Positions 1 to 8,103 of a stretch of 64,000 nucleotides of DNA are shown piece by piece (position 1 is the first letter of the stretch; each line of letters begins with the position of its first letter). Below the pieces are notes generated by a model. It was not told where the DNA came from. It did not search any database and saw only the letters and a program-made list of their open reading frames with translations. Source of the DNA: Saccharothrix longispora (lineage in GTDB: Bacteria; Actinomycetota; Actinomycetes; Mycobacteriales; Pseudonocardiaceae); the NCBI RefSeq assembly GCF_030852425.1, contig NZ_NSDM01000019.1, positions 1 through 64,000 of the forward strand, given 5' to 3'. The position numbers were made by a program, and so were the translations under genes.

Positions 1-1568
1 GGTCGTTGGAGATGGTGGCGGCGGTGTTGGCGGTGACGAAGGCGGGTGCGGCGTACCTGCCGATCGACCCGGGGTACCCGGCGGACCGGATCGGGTACAT
101 GCTCACCGACGCCGCCCCGGTCGCGGTGCTCACGAACCGGCAGGCCGGCGCGGGCCTCCCCGACCGGGAACGGGTGGTCGTCCTGGACGACCCGGAGGTG
201 GCCGCCGCGGTGGCGGAGCAGCCCGGCGACCCCGTCACCGACCGGGACCGGATCGCGCCGCTGCTGCCCGCGCACCCCGCCTACGTGATCTACACGTCCG
301 GTTCCACCGGGCGCCCCAAGGGCGTCGTGGTCAGCCACCAGGGGCTGTCCAACCTGGCCGCGTTCATGGTCGACACCCTGGCCGTCACCCCGGGGTCCCG
401 GGTGGCCCAGCTCCTCTCCCTCAGCTTCGACATGTCGCTGCTGGAGCTGCTGTCGTCGTTGTCGTCCGGGGCGGCGCTGGTCCTCCCCGAGCCGGGGCAG
501 CTGTCCGGGGAGGCGCTGGCGGGCACGTTGCGCGAGCTGCGGATCAGCCACGCCGTCGTGGCCCCGGCCGCCCTGGCCGGGGCGGCGCCCGACAGCCTGC
601 CCGGGCTGGAGTGCCTGGTCGTCGGCGGTGAGGCCCTCCCGGGCGAGATCGTCGCCGAGTGGTCGGTGGGCAGGCGGTTGTTCAACGCCTACGGCCCGAC
701 CGAGACGACGGTGTGCACGACGATCAGCGGGCCGCTGTCGGGAGGCGGCCCCCCGCCGATCGGCGGACCGAACTGGAACGTGCGGACGTACGTGCTGGAC
801 GGCCGGCTGGCGCCGGTGCCACCGGGCGTGGCCGGAGAGCTCTACCTGGCCGGCCCGGGTCTCGCCCGCGGGTACCTGAACCAGCCCGGGCTGACCGCGC
901 AGCGGTTCGTGGCCTGCCCCTTCGCGTCCGGGGAACGCATGTACCGGACCGGCGACCTGGTGCGCTGGCGGGAGGACGGCGAGCTGGAGTACCTGGGCCG
1001 GGTGGACCAGCAGGTGAAGATCCGCGGTTTCCGCGTCGAGCCGGGCGAGATCGAGGCCGTGCTCGCCGCGCAGCCGGGAGTGGAGCACGCCGTCGTCGTG
1101 GTCCGGGAGGACCGGCCGGGCGACCGGCGCCTGGTGGGCTACGTGCAACCGGAGGCGGGGCACGCGCCCGACCCGGCGGGGTTGCGGACCGCGGCCGCCC
1201 GGGTCCTGCCGGGGCACATGGTGCCCAACGCGGTGGTGGTCCTGGACGCGCTGCCGTTGTCGCTCAACGGGAAGCTCGACCGGAAGGCGCTGCCCGCGCC
1301 GACGTTCGCCGCCGCGGCCGGGCGGGAGCCGGCCACGGCCCTCGAAGAGCGCCTGTGCCGGCTGTTCGCCGAGGTCCTCGGGGTGGAGCGGGTCGGGGTC
1401 GAGGACAGCTTCTTCGACCTGGGCGGGCACTCGCTGCTCTCGGCCGTGCTCGTCGCCCGGCTGGAGGAGCAGTTCGGCATCACGATCAGCCTGCGGGACT
1501 TCCTGGGCGATCCGTCCGTCAGCGGTGTCGCCGGCCGGGGCGCGCTGCCCGCGGCCGGGCAGCCCTGA
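1..1568 (+). CDS. Non-ribosomal peptide synthetase, A-PCP end (5' truncated by window)
   Basis: This is the 3' part of a synthetase gene whose start lies outside the window. The adenylation domain activates an amino acid as its AMP ester and the carrier domain holds it as a thioester. Motif A2 ([14 protein letters not shown]) sits at the window edge, A3 ([11 protein letters not shown]) near base 290, A5 (NAYGPTETT) near 680, A7 (YRTGDLVRW) near 940, A8 ([12 protein letters not shown]) near 1020 and A10 ([10 protein letters not shown]) near 1266. The carrier motif [11 protein letters not shown], with its phosphopantetheine serine, is near 1410-1435. Nothing follows it: no condensation, epimerase or thioesterase domain. 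Specificity positions aligned by eye read about D-M-L-V-V-G-A-V-C; I cannot assign a substrate. It is followed 29 bases later by a monooxygenase gene in the same operon. Confidence 0.93.
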   Translation, partial: SLEMVAAVLAVTKAGAAYLPIDPGYPADRIGYMLTDAAPVAVLTNRQAGAGLPDRERVVVLDDPEVAAAVAEQPGDPVTDRDRIAPLLPAHPAYVIYTSGSTGRPKGVVVSHQGLSNLAAFMVDTLAVTPGSRVAQLLSLSFDMSLLELLSSLSSGAALVLPEPGQLSGEALAGTLRELRISHAVVAPAALAGAAPDSLPGLECLVVGGEALPGEIVAEWSVGRRLFNAYGPTETTVCTTISGPLSGGGPPPIGGPNWNVRTYVLDGRLAPVPPGVAGELYLAGPGLARGYLNQPGLTAQRFVACPFASGERMYRTGDLVRWREDGELEYLGRVDQQVKIRGFRVEPGEIEAVLAAQPGVEHAVVVVREDRPGDRRLVGYVQPEAGHAPDPAGLRTAAARVLPGHMVPNAVVVLDALPLSLNGKLDRKALPAPTFAAAAGREPATALEERLCRLFAEVLGVERVGVEDSFFDLGGHSLLSAVLVARLEEQFGITISLRDFLGDPSVSGVAGRGALPAAGQP

Positions 1569-1597
1569 CCCAACCACGCCCGAAGGAGGGAGGAACG

Positions 1598-2620
1598 ATG
1601 ATGGATCTCGCCGCCAGCGGCGTCACCGTCTACTCGACCTGTCGTTCCAGCATTGGGTACAACGAGCGGTCCCACCTGCGCAGGCTGGTGGAGATCGCCG
1701 GGTGGGCCGACGACGCCGGCTACCGCGGCGCCCTGATCTACAGCGACAACACCTCGATCGACTCCTTGATGGCTGCCCAGGCGGCCATCGCGGGCACCGC
1801 GGGCTTCGTGCCGCTCGTCGCCGTCCAACCGGTCGACCGGAGCCCGTTCACGCTGGCCCGTGCGGTGTCGTCCCTGGCGCACCTGTACGGCAGGCGGATC
1901 GACATCAACTTCGTCAGCGGCGGGTTCAGCCGCGATCTCGCCGTCCAGGGCGACACCGCGTCGCACGACGCCCGCTACGACCGGCTCACCGAGTACGCGA
2001 AGATCGTCGAGGAGCTGCTCACGGGCGGCATGGTGACCTTCGCGGGCGAGTACTACAACGTGCGCAGGGCGCGGCTCACCGCTCCGGTGCCCCACGACCT
2101 GCTCCCCAAGGTGTACGTGTCCGGCTCGTCGCCGGCCAGCCTCCAGGCGGGCGAGGCGCTGGGCGTCGGACAGCTCTCGTTCCCGCTGGTGCCGGAGGAC
2201 TTCGTCAGCCCGGGCATCCGCAAGAACAAGTACGGCTCGGGCATCAGCGTGGGGATCATCGCGCGCGAGGACTCGGCCGAGGCGTGGCGGATCGCGCACA
2301 AGCGCTTCCCGGCCACCCCGGAGGGGGCCGAGAGGATGAAGATGCTCCTCTCCGCCGCCGTGTCGTCCTGGCAGCCCCAGCTCGCCGCCGTGCCCATCCC
2401 CGACGACGCGCCGGGCCAGGCGTACTGGCTGGTCCCGTTCCGCTACCACCACACGTTCTGCCCCTACCTGGTCGGGAGCTACGACGAGGTGGCGCGGGCG
2501 GTGGCGACGTACCTCGACGGCGGCATCCGCACATTCGTGCTCGACATCCCCGAGGAGCCGGACGACCTGTGGCACGCGCGCACGGCGATCGAGCGGGCTG
2601 TCGCGGCCATGGACAGGTAG
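1598..2620 (+). CDS. LLM-class (luciferase-like) flavin-dependent monooxygenase
   Basis: A 340-residue protein of the bacterial luciferase-like TIM-barrel family, which uses reduced FMN and O2. Visible family features are the N-terminal barrel strand with DDAGYRGALIYSD, the segment RIDINFVSGGF, RYDRLTEYAKIVEELL and the YVSGSSPASLQAGE stretch typical of alkanesulfonate-monooxygenase-like members. The start is set by an excellent ribosome site (gaaggaggg, 1582-1590) 7 bases before the ATG. It lies between the synthetase and the halogenase genes with short gaps (29 and 32 bases), so it probably oxidises a carrier-bound amino acid or the peptide product. Whether it hydroxylates carbon, nitrogen or something else cannot be read from sequence. 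Confidence 0.88.
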   Translation: MMDLAASGVTVYSTCRSSIGYNERSHLRRLVEIAGWADDAGYRGALIYSDNTSIDSLMAAQAAIAGTAGFVPLVAVQPVDRSPFTLARAVSSLAHLYGRRIDINFVSGGFSRDLAVQGDTASHDARYDRLTEYAKIVEELLTGGMVTFAGEYYNVRRARLTAPVPHDLLPKVYVSGSSPASLQAGEALGVGQLSFPLVPEDFVSPGIRKNKYGSGISVGIIAREDSAEAWRIAHKRFPATPEGAERMKMLLSAAVSSWQPQLAAVPIPDDAPGQAYWLVPFRYHHTFCPYLVGSYDEVARAVATYLDGGIRTFVLDIPEEPDDLWHARTAIERAVAAMDR

Positions 2621-2652
2621 CAGCAGCCAACTCGCTGAACGAAGGATGGACG

Positions 2653-4086
2653 ATGACAGAGATCATTGAGACCGACGTCGTGGTCGTCGGCGGCGGGCCG
2701 TGCGGTTCGACCGTGTCGACGCTGGTCGCCCAGCAGGGGCACCGGGTGGTGCTGCTGGAGAAGGAGCGGTTCCCCCGCTACCAGATCGGCGAGTCGCTGC
2801 TGCCGTCCACCGTGCAGGGCATCTGCCGGCTGCTCGGGGTGTCCGACAAGCTCGACGCGGCCGGGTTCCCCCTCAAGCGGGGCGGCACGTTCCGCTGGGG
2901 CGCCAACCCCGAGCCGTGGACGTTCGCCTTCGGGATCTCGCCCAAGTTCGCCGGGACGGCGTCGACCGCCTACCAGGTGGAGCGGATGAAGTTCGACCAG
3001 ATCCTGCTCGAGAACGCCAAGGAGCACGGCGTCGACGTGCGCGAGGAGCACGCCGTCACCGACGTCGTCGAGGAAGGCGGCCGGGTCGTCGGCGTCAAGT
3101 GCACCGACGCCGACGGCGTGCGCCGCGAGATCCGCGCCCGGTACGTGGTGGACGCCTCCGGCAACACCAGCCGGATCCACACCCGGGTCGGCGGGAAGAG
3201 GCAGTACTCGGAGTTCTTCCGCAACATCGCCCTGTTCGGCTACTTCACCGGCGGCAAGCGGATGCCCGCCCCGGTCTCGGGCAACATCCTGGCCGTCGCC
3301 TTCGAGTCCGGCTGGTTCTGGTACATCCCGCTGTCCGACGAGCTCACCAGCGTGGGCGTGGTGCTGCACCCGGACGCGCTGGAGCGGATCAGGGGCGACC
3401 GCGAGCGCGCGCTGCTCGACCTGATCGCGGAGTGCCCGATGATCGCGGACTACCTCTCCGACGCGGAGCGGGTCACCAGCGGCCCCTACGGCGAGATCCG
3501 GGTGCGCAAGGACTACTCCTACATCCAGGAGAAGTTCTGGCGGCCGGGCCTGGTGCTCGCGGGTGACGCGGCCTGCTTCATCGACCCGGTGTTCTCCTCC
3601 GGCGTGCACCTGGCCACCTACAGCGGGCTGCTCGCCGCGCGCTCGCTCAACACCGCCCTGCGCGGGACGGACGACGCGGACGAGACGGCCCTGTTCGAGG
3701 AGTTCGAGCTGCGGTACCGGCAGGAGTACGCGCGGTTCCACGACTTCCTCGTCGCCTTCTACGACAAGCACTCCGACGAGCAGTCGTACTTCTGGAAGGC
3801 CAAGAAGGTCACCGGCAGCGCGGCCTCGGAGGTGCAGTCCTTCGTGGACCTCGTCGGCGGCGGCTCGTCGGACGAGCGCGCGCTGGTCGACGCCGGCTCG
3901 TACCTCGACCGGCGGGACGGCGAGATCGACGACATGATCTGGGCGGTCGCCGAGGCCGGGGCCCGCATCCAGGTGCAGGCGGCCACCGGCAGCACCGAGG
4001 ACGAGCAGGTCCCGATCCGCGCCGGCGGGCTGGTCCCCTCGACCGACGGACTGCACTGGTCGCTGCCGGGCCGGACGGCGGCCTGA
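2653..4086 (+). CDS. Flavin-dependent halogenase, glycopeptide (BhaA/VhaA) type
   Basis: A 477-residue FADH2-dependent halogenase. It has the N-terminal FAD motif GGGPCGS, the RYQIGESLLPSTV stretch, a lysine in FPLKRGGTFRWG that fits the catalytic lysine region, the halogenase signature W-F-W-Y-I-P (bases 3313-3330), and the second flavin motif GLVLAGDAACFIDPVFSSG. From memory the whole length resembles balhimycin/vancomycin halogenases and enduracidin-type relatives, which chlorinate tyrosine or hydroxyphenylglycine on a carrier protein or peptide. That predicts an aromatic residue in the product, but no phenylglycine or beta-hydroxytyrosine genes are in view. A ribosome site (gaagga, 2641-2646) precedes the ATG. 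A perfect hairpin follows immediately, so transcription probably ends or is reduced here. Confidence 0.92.
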   Translation: MTEIIETDVVVVGGGPCGSTVSTLVAQQGHRVVLLEKERFPRYQIGESLLPSTVQGICRLLGVSDKLDAAGFPLKRGGTFRWGANPEPWTFAFGISPKFAGTASTAYQVERMKFDQILLENAKEHGVDVREEHAVTDVVEEGGRVVGVKCTDADGVRREIRARYVVDASGNTSRIHTRVGGKRQYSEFFRNIALFGYFTGGKRMPAPVSGNILAVAFESGWFWYIPLSDELTSVGVVLHPDALERIRGDRERALLDLIAECPMIADYLSDAERVTSGPYGEIRVRKDYSYIQEKFWRPGLVLAGDAACFIDPVFSSGVHLATYSGLLAARSLNTALRGTDDADETALFEEFELRYRQEYARFHDFLVAFYDKHSDEQSYFWKAKKVTGSAASEVQSFVDLVGGGSSDERALVDAGSYLDRRDGEIDDMIWAVAEAGARIQVQAATGSTEDEQVPIRAGGLVPSTDGLHWSLPGRTAA

Positions 4087-4090
4087 GGGG

Positions 4091-4125
4091 AGGACCGGCG
4101 CCGCCCGTGGCGCGGCGCCGGTCCT
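4091..4125 (+). terminator. Hairpin after halogenase gene
   Basis: A perfect 14-bp inverted repeat (4091-4104 and 4112-4125) with a 7-base loop starts 4 bases after the halogenase stop. There is no T-run, which is usual for GC-rich actinobacterial terminators. It may end the first transcript or reduce read-through into the condensation gene. Confidence 0.65.
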
Positions 4126-4248
4126 CCGGCGGCTTCCGCGGTGGACCTCCTTCGCCGCACACGACGAGATGACACCGGTTTCCCCGGGTGCCAGTCTCGG
4201 CACTGGACCAGCGCAGACCTCGACCGGAGCGGGAATGGACGACAGCCG

Positions 4249-5640
4249 ATGACCATCGAACAGCAGATCCCGAGGGCCGGCGACGTGAGAGCCACGCGCC
4301 CGCTCTCGGCCAACGAGGAATTCCTGTGCGCCTTCGACCGGGGCGACGAACTGGGCGTGTTCGGTCCGCGGGGGATCGTCCTGGCCGGCTGGCGCATCCG
4401 CGGGACGCTGGACGTGGCGACCGTGCAGCTCGCGCTGGACGACGTCGTCGCCCGGCACGAGGTGCTGCGCACCTCCATCATCCGGGGCGAGGGCGCCCCC
4501 CACGCCCTCGTCCGCCCGCCGTGCCCGGTGGACCTCACCGTCGTCGACCTCCCCCCGACGGGGCCGGACGACGACGAGCGCGGGCGCCGGGCGCACGAGT
4601 TCCTCGACGAGATCGACCGGACCGGCCGGCTCGGCGCCTCCGCGATGCCGCTGCTGCACGCCTCGCTGGGGCGGTTCGACGACGACGACGCGGTGCTCGT
4701 GCTCGTCACCAACCACCTGGTCAGCGACGGCTGGTCCATGCACGTGATCATGCGCGACTTCGCCGTCCGCTACGCGACGCGTCGCGGGCTGCCCGCGCCC
4801 GAACTGCCCGCGACCCGCCAGTACGGCGAGTTCACCCGCTGGCAGCAGCAGGCCCGCCGCAGCGACTCCGCCGCCGTGGCGCGCGAGTACTGGGAGGCCA
4901 AGCTGCGGGGCGGCACCATGTCCACCCTCGCCACCGACCGGTCCAGGCGGTTCGACGTCCCCCCGCTCTACGCCGTGCACCGGTTCCTGTTCGACCGGGA
5001 ACTGGTCGACGCCACCGCCTCGCTGGCCGGGTCGCTCAACAGCTCCTCGTTCATGGTCCTCTTCGCCTGCTTCAACCTGTTCCTGCACCGCCGGACGGGA
5101 TCGGACGACATCATCTCGCCGATCATCACCTCCGGCCGCACGGAACCCGGTTTCGAGGACGCGGTGGGGCCGCTGTTCAACTTCCTGCCCATCCGCACCG
5201 ACCTGACCGGCTGCGCGAGCTTCGCCGACCTGGTGCACCGCACCCGCGCCGCGCTGCTCCAGGCCTACTCCCACGACCTGCCCTTCAACGACATCATCGC
5301 CCAGTCCGCGCCCGAACTGATGAGCGGCGCCGCCACGAGCGTCAACGGCGTCGTCACCGCCTTCCAGATCTCCCAGTTCCCGCCCGAGCCGGAGGAGGGG
5401 CGCGTCGGCGACATCCGCTACACGGCGCTCCGCCGCCGCCTCACGTCCACAGTGGACACCTCCGAGATCCCCGACGGCAACATGTGGGAGTTCGACCTCG
5501 ACCCCGCCGGCGACCTGGTCGGCGTCGTCAAGTTCAACAGCCTCGACTTCGACCACGCCACCATCACCGCGATGGTCGACGAGTACCGCGAGCTGCTGCG
5601 CACCTCCCTCGCGTCCCCCGACGCCCCGCTCCCGCGGTAG
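4249..5640 (+). CDS. Stand-alone NRPS condensation domain protein
   Basis: A 463-residue free-standing condensation-domain protein. Such enzymes join a carrier-bound acyl or peptidyl group to an amine or another carrier-bound acceptor. The core motif reads NHLVSDGW instead of HHxxxDG: the second histidine, taken as catalytic, and the DG are kept, but the first histidine is asparagine. Other family features are RHEVLRTSI (C2 region), the EFTRWQQ and REYWEAKL stretch, and GPLFNFLPIRTDL plus HDLPFNDII towards the C-terminus. There are no A or PCP domains. The ATG at 4249 is chosen because homology starts just after it; the ribosome site (ggagcggga, 4226-4234) is distant and weak, and a GTG at 4141 is an alternative. 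It sits 162 bases after the halogenase, beyond a hairpin. Confidence 0.85.
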   Translation: MTIEQQIPRAGDVRATRPLSANEEFLCAFDRGDELGVFGPRGIVLAGWRIRGTLDVATVQLALDDVVARHEVLRTSIIRGEGAPHALVRPPCPVDLTVVDLPPTGPDDDERGRRAHEFLDEIDRTGRLGASAMPLLHASLGRFDDDDAVLVLVTNHLVSDGWSMHVIMRDFAVRYATRRGLPAPELPATRQYGEFTRWQQQARRSDSAAVAREYWEAKLRGGTMSTLATDRSRRFDVPPLYAVHRFLFDRELVDATASLAGSLNSSSFMVLFACFNLFLHRRTGSDDIISPIITSGRTEPGFEDAVGPLFNFLPIRTDLTGCASFADLVHRTRAALLQAYSHDLPFNDIIAQSAPELMSGAATSVNGVVTAFQISQFPPEPEEGRVGDIRYTALRRRLTSTVDTSEIPDGNMWEFDLDPAGDLVGVVKFNSLDFDHATITAMVDEYRELLRTSLASPDAPLPR

Positions 5641-5657
5641 ACCCCGCACGACGACGC

Positions 5658-5705
5658 CGCACCGCGGAACCCCGCCCGGGCACGAGGGCGGGGTTCCGCG
5701 GTGCG
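5658..5705. terminator. Bidirectional terminator hairpin
   Basis: A perfect 20-bp inverted repeat (5658-5677 and 5686-5705) with an 8-base loop lies between two convergent genes, the condensation protein (+) and the response regulator (-, stop at 5715). It can serve both strands and marks the right edge of the peptide cluster. Confidence 0.85.
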
Positions 5706-5714
5706 CGCCGGGCG

Positions 5715-6380
5715 TCACGGGTCGCGCGGCGTCACCAGGCCCGATTCGTAGGCCAGGACGACCAGTTGGGCCCGGTCGCGGGCGTGGAGCTTGGTCATGG
5801 CCCGGTTGACGTGGGTCTTCGCCGTCAGCGGGCTGATCACCATGCGCTCGGCCACCTCGGTGGTGGACAGGCCCCGCGCCACCAGGGCCACGGCTTCGCG
5901 CTCGCGGGCGGTGAGGCGCGCCAGTTCCCGGCTCGGGGCGGCGTCCGGGTGCGGCTGGGCGACGTACCGGGCGATCAGCCTGCGGGTGATCGACGGCGCC
6001 AGCAGGGCGTCACCGCGCGCGGCCACGTGGACGGCGTGCAGGAAGTCCTCCGGGAGGACGTCCTTGACCAGGAAACCGGCCGCCCCGGCGCGCAGGGCCT
6101 CGAAGACGTAGGCGTCGAGGCCGTAGTTGGTCAGGATCACCACGCGCACCCCGGCGAGGGCCGGGTCCCCGGCGATGCGCCGCGTCGTCCCGATGCCGTC
6201 CAGGACGGGCATCCGGACGTCGACGAGCGCCACGTCGGGCAGGTGCTCCCGGGCCAGCGCCAGGCCCTCGCGGCCGTCGCCGGCCTCGGCCACCACCTCG
6301 ATGTCGTCCTCCGCGTCGAGCAGCGCGCGGAAACCGCTGCGGATCAGCGGTTGGTCGTCGACCAGCAGGACGCGGATCAC
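5715..6380 (-). CDS. NarL/LuxR-family response regulator
   Basis: A 221-residue two-component response regulator. The receiver domain (residues 1 to about 120) shows VDDQPLIRSGF, the phospho-acceptor aspartate in VALVDVRMPVLDG and the lysine in GFLVKD. The C-terminal LuxR-type helix-turn-helix shows LTAREREAVALVARGLSTTEVAERM and TAKTHVNRAMTKL. The GTG start overlaps the TGA stop of the upstream histidine kinase (GTGA at 6377-6380), so the two are translationally coupled and form a cognate pair. The target genes are unknown. A 23-bp near-perfect palindrome upstream of the kinase is a candidate binding site. Confidence 0.93.
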   Translation of the reverse strand: MIRVLLVDDQPLIRSGFRALLDAEDDIEVVAEAGDGREGLALAREHLPDVALVDVRMPVLDGIGTTRRIAGDPALAGVRVVILTNYGLDAYVFEALRAGAAGFLVKDVLPEDFLHAVHVAARGDALLAPSITRRLIARYVAQPHPDAAPSRELARLTAREREAVALVARGLSTTEVAERMVISPLTAKTHVNRAMTKLHARDRAQLVVLAYESGLVTPRDP

Positions 6381-7489
6381 GGCGTCCGCCCCACAGGGAG
6401 TTCGGCGTGGACGGTGAAGCCGCCGCCGGTGCGCGGTGCTGCCCGCAGGCTGCCGCCCAGGGCGGTGACCCGCTCGCGCATCCCGAGCAGGCCGACGCCG
6501 GGGACGGGCGCGGTGGCCGGGGTGGCGGCGCCGTCGTCGTCGACCCGGATGACCAGGCTGCCGGGGCGGTGGTCGATCCGGACCGACGCGGTCCCGGCGT
6601 CGGCGTGGCGGGCGATGTTGGTCAGCGACTCCTGGACGATCCGGTACGCGGTCCGGTCCACGGCGGCGGGCACGTCGCCGTGCCGCCCGTCGATCGTCAG
6701 CGTCGCGTCCAGGCCGCTCGCGCGGGCCCGCCGCACGAGGTCCGGGACCTGGTCGAGCCCGTGCGGCGGCCGTTCGTCGTCGCGCAGCGCCTCCAGGGTC
6801 GCCCGCAGCTCCCGGGCCGCCTCTCGACCGGCGTCGCGGATCGCCAGCAGCGCCTCCGGCACCCGCTCGCCCCGCTTGGCCGCCAGGTGGACGGCGACCT
6901 CGGCCTGCACCGTGATGACGGAGATCTGGTGGGTGAGCGAGTCGTGCAGCTCGCGCGCGATGTGCAGCCGCTCCTCGTCGGCCCGCCGCCGCGCCGCCTC
7001 CTCGCGGGTGCGCTCGGCCTCGTCCGCCCGGCGCTCGGCCTGCCGCAGCGCCTCGCCCGCGGCGCCGGCGGCGATCAGCCACGCCAGCTGGAGGACGTCC
7101 CGGGACTCCGCGAACGCCTCGCCCGCGGACCCGTCGCGGAGGAGCAGCATCGAGAGCGGCAGGGCGGTCAGCATGACCACCGAGGCCACCACCGCGACGC
7201 CGCGGCGCCCCGCCCGCACGGCCGCGTACACCGCGAACAGGTACGCGACGACCGGCACGTCGAAGCCGACGGCCTGGTACCCCAGCGCGCACGCCCCGGT
7301 CACGACCAGCACGGCGACCGGGGCGCGGCGGCGCGCGGCCAGCGCCAGGCCGCCGGCCGCCAGCAACGCCCAGCCGAGCGCGTCGAGGGGCGGGGGCGGG
7401 GGCGGGTGCTGCCCGGACACGCCGGTGGTCAGCAGGGCCGCCGCCACGCCGACGGCGACCACCCAGTCCACGATCCGTGCCCCGCGCAT
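6377..7489 (-). CDS. Membrane sensor histidine kinase (HisKA_3 type)
   Basis: A 370-residue sensor kinase, partner of the overlapping NarL-type regulator. The N-terminal ~135 residues contain about four to five hydrophobic segments with almost no extracellular domain, so the sensor probably detects a membrane-associated or membrane-state signal. A coiled-coil-like linker rich in E, R and A follows. The phospho-acceptor histidine lies in IARELHDSLTHQISVI (DHp domain). The ATPase domain has YRIVQESLTNIARHA (N box) and VDDDG then GVGLLGMRERV (G boxes). The QHPPPPPP run between the first two hydrophobic segments is a loop. ATG at 7489. Confidence 0.92.
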   Translation of the reverse strand: MRGARIVDWVVAVGVAAALLTTGVSGQHPPPPPPLDALGWALLAAGGLALAARRRAPVAVLVVTGACALGYQAVGFDVPVVAYLFAVYAAVRAGRRGVAVVASVVMLTALPLSMLLLRDGSAGEAFAESRDVLQLAWLIAAGAAGEALRQAERRADEAERTREEAARRRADEERLHIARELHDSLTHQISVITVQAEVAVHLAAKRGERVPEALLAIRDAGREAARELRATLEALRDDERPPHGLDQVPDLVRRARASGLDATLTIDGRHGDVPAAVDRTAYRIVQESLTNIARHADAGTASVRIDHRPGSLVIRVDDDGAATPATAPVPGVGLLGMRERVTALGGSLRAAPRTGGGFTVHAELPVGRTP

Positions 7490-7530
7490 GCGTGAACCCT
7501 ATTCGGGCGCCCGCACGGGCAAGTCCTGCT

Positions 7531-7580
7531 CGCGGACGACCCCCGACTACCGCGGTGGCGGTAGTCGGGGATCGTCCGCG
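7531..7580. promoter_or_regulatory. 23-bp near-perfect palindrome upstream of the two-component operon
   Basis: Bases 7531-7553 are the inverted complement of 7558-7580 with one mismatch in 23 positions and a 4-base spacer. It lies 42 bases upstream of the kinase start (-) and 110 bases upstream of the DUF6223 start (+), inside the 200-base divergent promoter region. Its length and position fit an operator for a dimeric or tetrameric regulator, possibly the adjacent response regulator. It could also form a stable hairpin in either transcript. Confidence 0.6.
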
Positions 7581-7689
7581 GCGTCGGCGGTAGCGCGGAC
7601 CTCCCGCGCGCGCACGACGACCGGCGGCGCGGCGGCCGACACGATCGACACGTCCGCCGTGGGAAGTCGTGGAGAAGAGGAGCACCCCG

Positions 7690-8103
7690 ATGTCCGTGCA
7701 CCACCTGCTCGCCGCAGACGTCGTCACCCCGGGACCCGGGAGGGCCGCGGCCACCGCCGCCGCGGTGACGGGAGCGGCCGCGGTCGTCGTCGGCGGGATG
7801 GCGCTGGCCCGTTCCGCCGGCCGCGGCGCCGGGGACGGGCGGCGCGGAGCCGTCGCGGCCGTCGTGGCGGGGCTGGTCGCGGCGGTCGTCGGCGGGCTGG
7901 TCGTGATCACCGCCGACGGCGGCCTCGGCACCGGCAACGGGATGGGCGGCGGCGTCGTGGCCGTCGTGGTGGGGCTGGTCGGCGCGGTCCTCGGCGGGGC
8001 AGCCGTCAGGCGGCGCTCCACAGGGCGGGGGCGTTCGGCGGTTCCCAGCCCACCTGCGCCCGGTGGGCCTGGCGGCACGCGTAGGCCGCCCCGCCGTGGG
8101 TGA
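7690..8103 (+). CDS. DUF6223-like small membrane protein
   Basis: A 137-residue protein with three hydrophobic alanine/valine/glycine-rich segments (about residues 17-38, 53-73 and 85-105) and no enzymatic motif. The order MSVHHLLA, hydrophobic segment, short basic loop, hydrophobic segment, ADGGLGTGNGMGGG, hydrophobic segment matches my memory of the actinobacterial DUF6223 family; function unknown. The ATG at 7690 follows the ribosome site ggagaagagg (7671-7680). The last ~30 residues are basic and proline-rich and lie antisense to the 3' end of the dioxygenase gene. This tail looks like read-through past the family's usual end, which I recall as just after the third membrane segment. Confidence 0.72.
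   Translation: MSVHHLLAADVVTPGPGRAAATAAAVTGAAAVVVGGMALARSAGRGAGDGRRGAVAAVVAGLVAAVVGGLVVITADGGLGTGNGMGGGVVAVVVGLVGAVLGGAAVRRRSTGRGRSAVPSPPAPGGPGGTRRPPRRG

Noticed and set aside
659-1597. Long N-terminal extension in frame with the monooxygenase
   Set aside because: It overlaps the adenylation domain out of frame and lacks similarity; a perfect ribosome site marks the ATG at 1598.
2479-5718. Very long minus-strand open frame opposite the halogenase and condensation genes
   Set aside because: It is a by-product of high GC at third codon positions; the translation is low-complexity R/G/A/V-rich, has no motif, and the plus-strand genes are certain.
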